Shown here piece after piece: positions 59,493 through 64,000 of a stretch of 64,000 nt of DNA. A program made the position numbers and the translations under genes. The notes under the pieces were generated by a model. That model did no database searches, had not been told where the DNA came from, and saw only the letters and a list, made by a program, of their open reading frames with translations. Each line of letters begins with the position of its first letter. Position 1 is the stretch's first letter. The DNA lies in assembly GCA_002946415.1 (NCBI GenBank), contig NJPS01000046.1, forward strand, positions 1,922,001-1,986,000, given 5' to 3'. This DNA is from Rutstroemia sp. NJR-2017a BVV2 (Eukaryota > Ascomycota > Leotiomycetes > Helotiales > Rutstroemiaceae).

Positions 59493-60164
59493 TGTGGCAG
59501 GTTTGCGGGTGCGACTGCCTGCCCAGTGGTGGATATTCAGGGCTGAAGGAAGAGAGGAGTTAAAGGACGTGAGGGTGTTATCGTGTAATTCGAAGCTCGT
59601 TGTTCATAGGAATTAGTGATTCGCAAGCAGTTTTGGGGGAAGGAACGCTAAGCCTCCTCAGCATGTTTACTGGGATTAGCAATCGGTCTGAGTGGGTGAA
59701 CCGGTGACGAAGTTATTCCGCGCCGAATTTAGAAAAGGATTCATTCTGATATCATCAGACATCAACAGCATTCGAAAGCAAAGTACTAGCATTAATTTGA
59801 TTTATTTGGTATTTCTTTGCTTCATGAGTCTCTACTACTCGTACAAAATCATCGTATCTTGTTCCCCTCTTTCTCCATTAACCATTAACCACCCCGAAGT
59901 AAATAAGACTTCCAGCACTTGGAGTCTCATCTTAAACATCTATAACTAGAACGCCCGTCAAATTACCCCTCATATTTCTACAAAGAAACGAATCCATCTC
60001 GCCGAGCTTCCGAAGCACTCTTCTAATCCAAGCCTCATTTTTCGTTGAATTCGAATTCCAGTTCGAACTTGCATAGCATCACACCAGCCATCGCTCTCAC
60101 CCCGTAGCACTCCGTTGCCTACCCAGCAAGTGATCGAACAAGGCCACGAAACGAAAATTTATTT
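59493..60164. other. Upstream of VPS35
   Basis: Non-coding; VPS35 promoter and 3' region of the next minus-strand gene. Nothing recognised. Confidence 0.5.
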
Positions 60165-61142
60165 TCATCTTCTAGTAACTGTAGAGTTCCATGATGGGTA
60201 GGTTGTGTGCCACTGTCCATTGTCATAGGAAGTACTTGTCGAAGTTGGTGATGATGTAGGCAGACTTGCCGAGGTCACCACATAAGATGTGTACCATGGC
60301 TCCTCGTTGCTAGAAATACTGGTTGACACGATTGACAAAGATGATGAGACCTCTAAGGTACTCGTCAATGATGACACGGGTACCGACGAGCTGGTTGCCG
60401 AGGAGCTTGTCTCGACTGGAGCTGTGAAGGAGCTTGACTCGACAGGAACTGTGGAGGAGGTCGACGTCTCTAGACAAGTACTCGATGATTCAGTGGTAGC
60501 GGCCGAGGTATTTGATTCAGTTGTAGACACAACCACCGGTGTCGTTATGCTGGCCGATGTTGGTCCTGTGGAAGTAGAGACTGAGAAAGAAGACTCCGCT
60601 GTCGAGGCAGACGACGATTCAATGCTACTCGACGAAGATGTCGATGATGCGGAACTGGTTAAAGTGACGGACTTCGACGTCGATGAACTGATCGAAGCAG
60701 GAGTCGACTTTGGAGTCGCCGTTGAGGTCTCGACTACGGTGACAGGGACAGTGATATCGATTACCGAATAGCTGGTGACTGTTGTGGGGCTCGATGAAGA
60801 GGTGATGGTAATTACCACCGTCTCCGTTTTGTCGGACCCCTCCACGGTCTGTGTTGAGACTACATAGTCTGTCGATGGAGGAAGGGTGGTTTTATCTGTT
60901 TCGATGATAGTTTTCGTTGTTGGCTTCTCCGTTTGTGTTTCCGTCTTCACAATTGTGACTGGTGCAACGGCATTCCCACTTGTGGATTTTGCGGATCCTC
61001 CATCCACATTAACAACAGAGTAAGTAGCTCTTCTAATATTGTTCACCCAGACAACATCCCGAGGAGAAAATGGTAGTCCTGATGACAAGAAAAAGAACGA
61101 CGAGCAAGCAAAGAGCGTGGAAGTTGAAGTATTAAGACGCAT
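60165..61142 (-). CDS. Ser/Thr-rich secreted or cell-wall protein
   Basis: Single-exon ORF of 325 residues. The N-terminus MRLNTSTSTLFACSSFFFLS looks like a signal peptide; then SPRDVVWVNNIRRATYSVVN. Most of the rest is a long Ser/Thr/Val repeat region that would be heavily O-glycosylated, with TVVITITSSSSPTTVTSYSV as an example. The tail is YDNGQWHTTYPSWNSTVTRR, with no hydrophobic GPI-attachment end. Low complexity blocks family assignment. A 160-codon antisense ORF over 60289-60771 is a by-product of codon bias. Cell-wall or secreted glycoprotein is the likely class. Confidence 0.7.
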   Translation of the reverse strand: MRLNTSTSTLFACSSFFFLSSGLPFSPRDVVWVNNIRRATYSVVNVDGGSAKSTSGNAVAPVTIVKTETQTEKPTTKTIIETDKTTLPPSTDYVVSTQTVEGSDKTETVVITITSSSSPTTVTSYSVIDITVPVTVVETSTATPKSTPASISSSTSKSVTLTSSASSTSSSSSIESSSASTAESSFSVSTSTGPTSASITTPVVVSTTESNTSAATTESSSTCLETSTSSTVPVESSSFTAPVETSSSATSSSVPVSSLTSTLEVSSSLSIVSTSISSNEEPWYTSYVVTSASLPTSSPTSTSTSYDNGQWHTTYPSWNSTVTRR

Positions 61143-62406
61143 GATTGCATCGGTTTGCGCGCGTGTAGTGACTAGAGGACTTGATATCTTTTATTTGGTC
61201 TGTGTGAGAAGGGACCTACCGGGGGATAAATGCGATGCATCATATAATACATGATATGGTGATTGATGTTTTGAGGGGCTGGGAAAATTTCGAGCACGCG
61301 CGGAGAAGGCTGGGATTTCTGCGTTTCTCGCGATATTGAAGAGGCTGGGAGGCATTGCCTCGATGCCTTCGACCAACAAATAATCCTGGGTTATCTTAAT
61401 ACAGAAGGACCTTTCAGGGAAATATCTGGGGGAATATAGAGCTCTGAGATGAACCTTATTAATTCTTACGTTCAGCAATCAATTGCGGAGAAGTTTTAAT
61501 ATATACATTTCACGGTGAGTAGTCGTCGGTTGTCGCATCGTATGGAAGCAGCAAGCTTAGCCGAGATTCTGATAACCGGCTCCTGAGTCCTGACACCATC
61601 TGCGGGCTAATCTGTCAATCGTCAAAAGCAGTACTAACGCCAAAGTCATTCGCATGAGTTGATTACAACTTACAACCAGAGCAGGTGATTTGCTACATTG
61701 CAATTCCAACTGTTTACAGCATGTTCGGCTTGATGTCGTTACCAGGGAAACTAACAGCTGCCTTAAGGAGCTCCGGGAGCGAACCGATCAGGCTTCCGGT
61801 ACCACGGCTGCGGGGTAGAGCGCTTTTAGGGGATAGGATTGCCGGGCACGTCTGGAATTTCGGATCCTTCTGTCGTTCGTCCTCCAGATAACAAAGTCCG
61901 CCCGATTTGTGAATCTATTCGTATTTCCATTTTATACCAGGTCATCTCATGACACCCCTTTTTCTCCTTCGGCACAGGAACGGGTATGATTGATGACGCA
62001 AACACATGAATTCGCTTCACCATCAAGCTACCACTGCACCTAGTTGTAGCTACAGGAAGGTTTTGCTATTGATTTTCGCCGAGGAATCCCCTCCGGAAAA
62101 CAACAACGATGATGCTCTTATCGCATTCACACTTTTTCAGTAAGAACATCCTTGATTTGATTCTAACTAGCACCATGATTCAGTTCTTCTCCGAACCTCG
62201 GAAGCACCAGGTGTGGATTATTCGTGAATTCCGAGCACCTTGATGGATAACCCCAGTACGACGCGAAGTCCATTCCGAATCAAATTTCTAAACTACCTCC
62301 AAAATATCAAAAACTTCACTGCAGCTGGGAAGAAAGAGAATTCAAGCTTGTTCTCCCTCTCATTCTTCCTAGCGACGAACATTCCTACGAAAGGCGCTCC
62401 TTCACA
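61143..62406. other. Long intergenic spacer
   Basis: Divergent upstream regions of about 1.26 kb. No repeat, RNA gene or ORF that I can support. Confidence 0.5.
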
Positions 62407-63183
62407 ATGACAGACGTAGAATCTCCTGCCCCCTTCATGCGCATTCCATGCGAGATCCGGCTTATGATCTACCAGAATCTATTCAACAGCAAGGGGCACA
62501 AAGTTTTCGAGATTCGCAATGTGCAGCCAGAAGCATATGCGGCGCGGTCAAGCAAGCACAATCGATCATCTTACTGCATAGACCATTCACTTATGCGACA
62601 GCGAACCAAGACGACATATAAACTGTGCACCGATGTCGAAATTCATACCTCCATTATGAGCGTCAATCGCACAGTCTACGAGGAAACCACACATCTGCTA
62701 TACGGGAATCGCACGTTCAGCTTTTATAAGGATATCGAGGCTATAATACCTTTCTTTTCAGACCTTTCACCTCGCACCCGACCTCTTGTACAAGAGATAT
62801 CTCTATACAAACAAGGCTTTGTCTTCTGCCGGGAATCAAATCGATGTGAATGGAGTAACATCTGCGAGTTTCTGGGAGATAAGATGCAACTGAGGAGTTT
62901 AAAATTGATAGTAGAAGGCGGTCGTCCAAGGCTTGGCTGGGACGACTCAGCTCAGTACACGTTGGCGGATTTTATAACCTTGTCTCGAGTTGCATATGAG
63001 CCGCTGGAATGGGCATTACAGCTACTGGAAATCAAGGGGATTCAGAAATTAGATATCAGCTCAGAGATACATTCGATACCTCCACCAAGTCACTCTGCAG
63101 CAATGGCTTTCTTTGGGGCCTTCTCCACGTCGATCGAGACTGGGTTTGCAGAATTCTTGCGGCGTGAGATGATCTCTGCATGA
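62407..63183 (+). CDS. F-box-like/DUF7730-type fungal protein
   Basis: Single-exon protein of 258 residues from the ATG at 62407. FMRIPCEIRLMIYQNLF near the N-terminus matches the F-box-like/DUF opening (LPxEIRxxIY). SIMSVNRTVYEETTHLLYGN with RTFSFY is the characteristic second block of these expanded fungal families. The remainder includes LRSLKLIVEGGRPRLGW and PLEWALQLLEIKGIQKLDIS. No signal or transmembrane segment. Members may be substrate adaptors of SCF ubiquitin ligases, but function is mostly unknown. No informative neighbour. Confidence 0.82.
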   Translation: MTDVESPAPFMRIPCEIRLMIYQNLFNSKGHKVFEIRNVQPEAYAARSSKHNRSSYCIDHSLMRQRTKTTYKLCTDVEIHTSIMSVNRTVYEETTHLLYGNRTFSFYKDIEAIIPFFSDLSPRTRPLVQEISLYKQGFVFCRESNRCEWSNICEFLGDKMQLRSLKLIVEGGRPRLGWDDSAQYTLADFITLSRVAYEPLEWALQLLEIKGIQKLDISSEIHSIPPPSHSAAMAFFGAFSTSIETGFAEFLRREMISA

Positions 63184-64000
63184 TCAAGATACCATGGGAT
63201 TGGGAGTTCAGGTTGCGGTGTAAGCATTATACGAGAATATCATAAGTTCACCGTTAGTTTTCGGATAGCAATGTCATTCATAAGTTTACGTACGATGTCA
63301 GGTTCAGCCGCATGTGGTGTCTACCATTCGGGTCTCTCTGTATTACTTTCCGCTACTTGGATTGTGATTAACGAAATGCTTATTCGCTCCTAAACGTGAT
63401 ACTTGGAAGTAGTGATTATCGTCTTACGACTGCGTCTTCTGTGATCTAGACTAAGCGGCTGAAGTAAATATAGCTGAGGTACCTCTGTCACTTATCCCTT
63501 GCCTTAAGATAGAGTATCCTGCGCAGCGCGTTCAACTTCTATATCACCAGCCCATTCCCTCAATATACATACCAAAAGCATAGAGATCAAGCCGAATAAG
63601 GTCGACCCTCGTGCAGCAAACATCTGAAATCTCCTTTGGAGTGTGTTGAGAGTCGAGTCGATCTCACGCCAGCCGCAACCACATTCGTCAAGAAAAAGGA
63701 TCTCCAGCCAAAGGACTATTCATATCGACCAGACCTCACACCACTACCAAATCAACTCCTTCTAGAAGTAGTCGTGCTGAAACACGTTTTTGTGTCCCAT
63801 TACAATTGCGCAACCAACTGCATCCCAATACGCTTGTGGAAAAAACCCATTCAAAGTCCGGAGCATTCTACCCATTCTACCCATTCTACCACACAGTCTC
63901 AAACGGAGGACCCAACATACTTCGATTGACATCACCTTTACGATCCGTCTTCCGACCTCCCCTGTCCGCCTTACTCGTTCTCAACCAAAAACGGCAAAAG
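63184..64000. other. Right-edge region, no supported gene
   Basis: Pyrimidine-rich near the end. A 97-codon ORF at 63636-63929 includes an STHSTHST repeat from CCCATTCTA-type duplications; I cannot support it as a gene. The end may be the 5' flank of a gene outside the window. Confidence 0.45.

Noticed and set aside
60289..60771. 160-codon ORF rich in Val/Asp/Glu, plus strand
   Set aside because: Exact antisense of the Ser/Thr-rich secreted gene; produced by its codon pattern.
63636..63929. 97-codon ORF at the right edge
   Set aside because: Part is a short duplication (STHSTHST); no homology-like feature, and the window ends nearby.

Overview
The window looks like nuclear DNA of a filamentous ascomycete. 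Short GT-AG introns of about 45-100 bp interrupt most genes, and the contents are typically fungal: a highly reducing polyketide synthase (HR-PKS), a HET-domain gene, multi-LysM and hevein/GH18 chitin genes, a rhodopsin-like fungal membrane protein, and conserved VPS35 and DAP1. I infer Pezizomycotina, possibly Leotiomycetes, from gene style only; no marker gene fixes the taxon.

Layout. Positions 1-11,500 form a block of secreted enzymes and binding proteins. A partial multi-LysM gene (minus, running off the left edge) is divergent from a hevein-domain GH18 chitinase (plus), followed by an astacin-like M12A metalloprotease and a large secreted SGNH/GDSL hydrolase. Positions 12,000-17,000 look decayed: an aldo/keto reductase with a one-base frame discrepancy at its intron, an O-methyltransferase broken in several places, and an unrecognised coding-like stretch with in-frame stops. 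Positions 17,700-26,200 hold an unknown basic/disordered protein, a hotdog thioesterase, a 644-residue disordered coiled-coil protein and a DAP1-type cytochrome b5-like haem protein.

Positions 26,600-43,850 are the best candidate biosynthetic cluster. The HR-PKS (KS-AT-DH-vestigial MT-ER-KR-ACP, minus) shares a divergent promoter with a short-chain dehydrogenase. A second SDR, a small cupin protein, a 14-TM-type MFS exporter and a rhodopsin-domain membrane protein follow. No release domain, P450 or transcription factor was seen, so the two SDRs and the cupin are the candidate tailoring enzymes for a reduced chain.

Positions 44,500-48,400 contain a secreted protein with an ABM-like tail, a third SDR and a START/SRPBCC-fold protein. 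At 49,024-49,370 there is a well-supported solo LTR: TG...CA ends, 5-bp AATTG target duplication, and internal palindromic repeats. Next comes a HET-domain gene interrupted by one in-frame TAG. Positions 53,000-59,500 hold two housekeeping membrane-traffic genes, an M28 transferrin-receptor-like peptidase and retromer VPS35. The right end has a Ser/Thr-rich secreted protein and an F-box-like/DUF protein. No tRNA, rRNA or CRISPR was found. Splice sites were assigned by eye from GT/AG sites, phase and family motifs.
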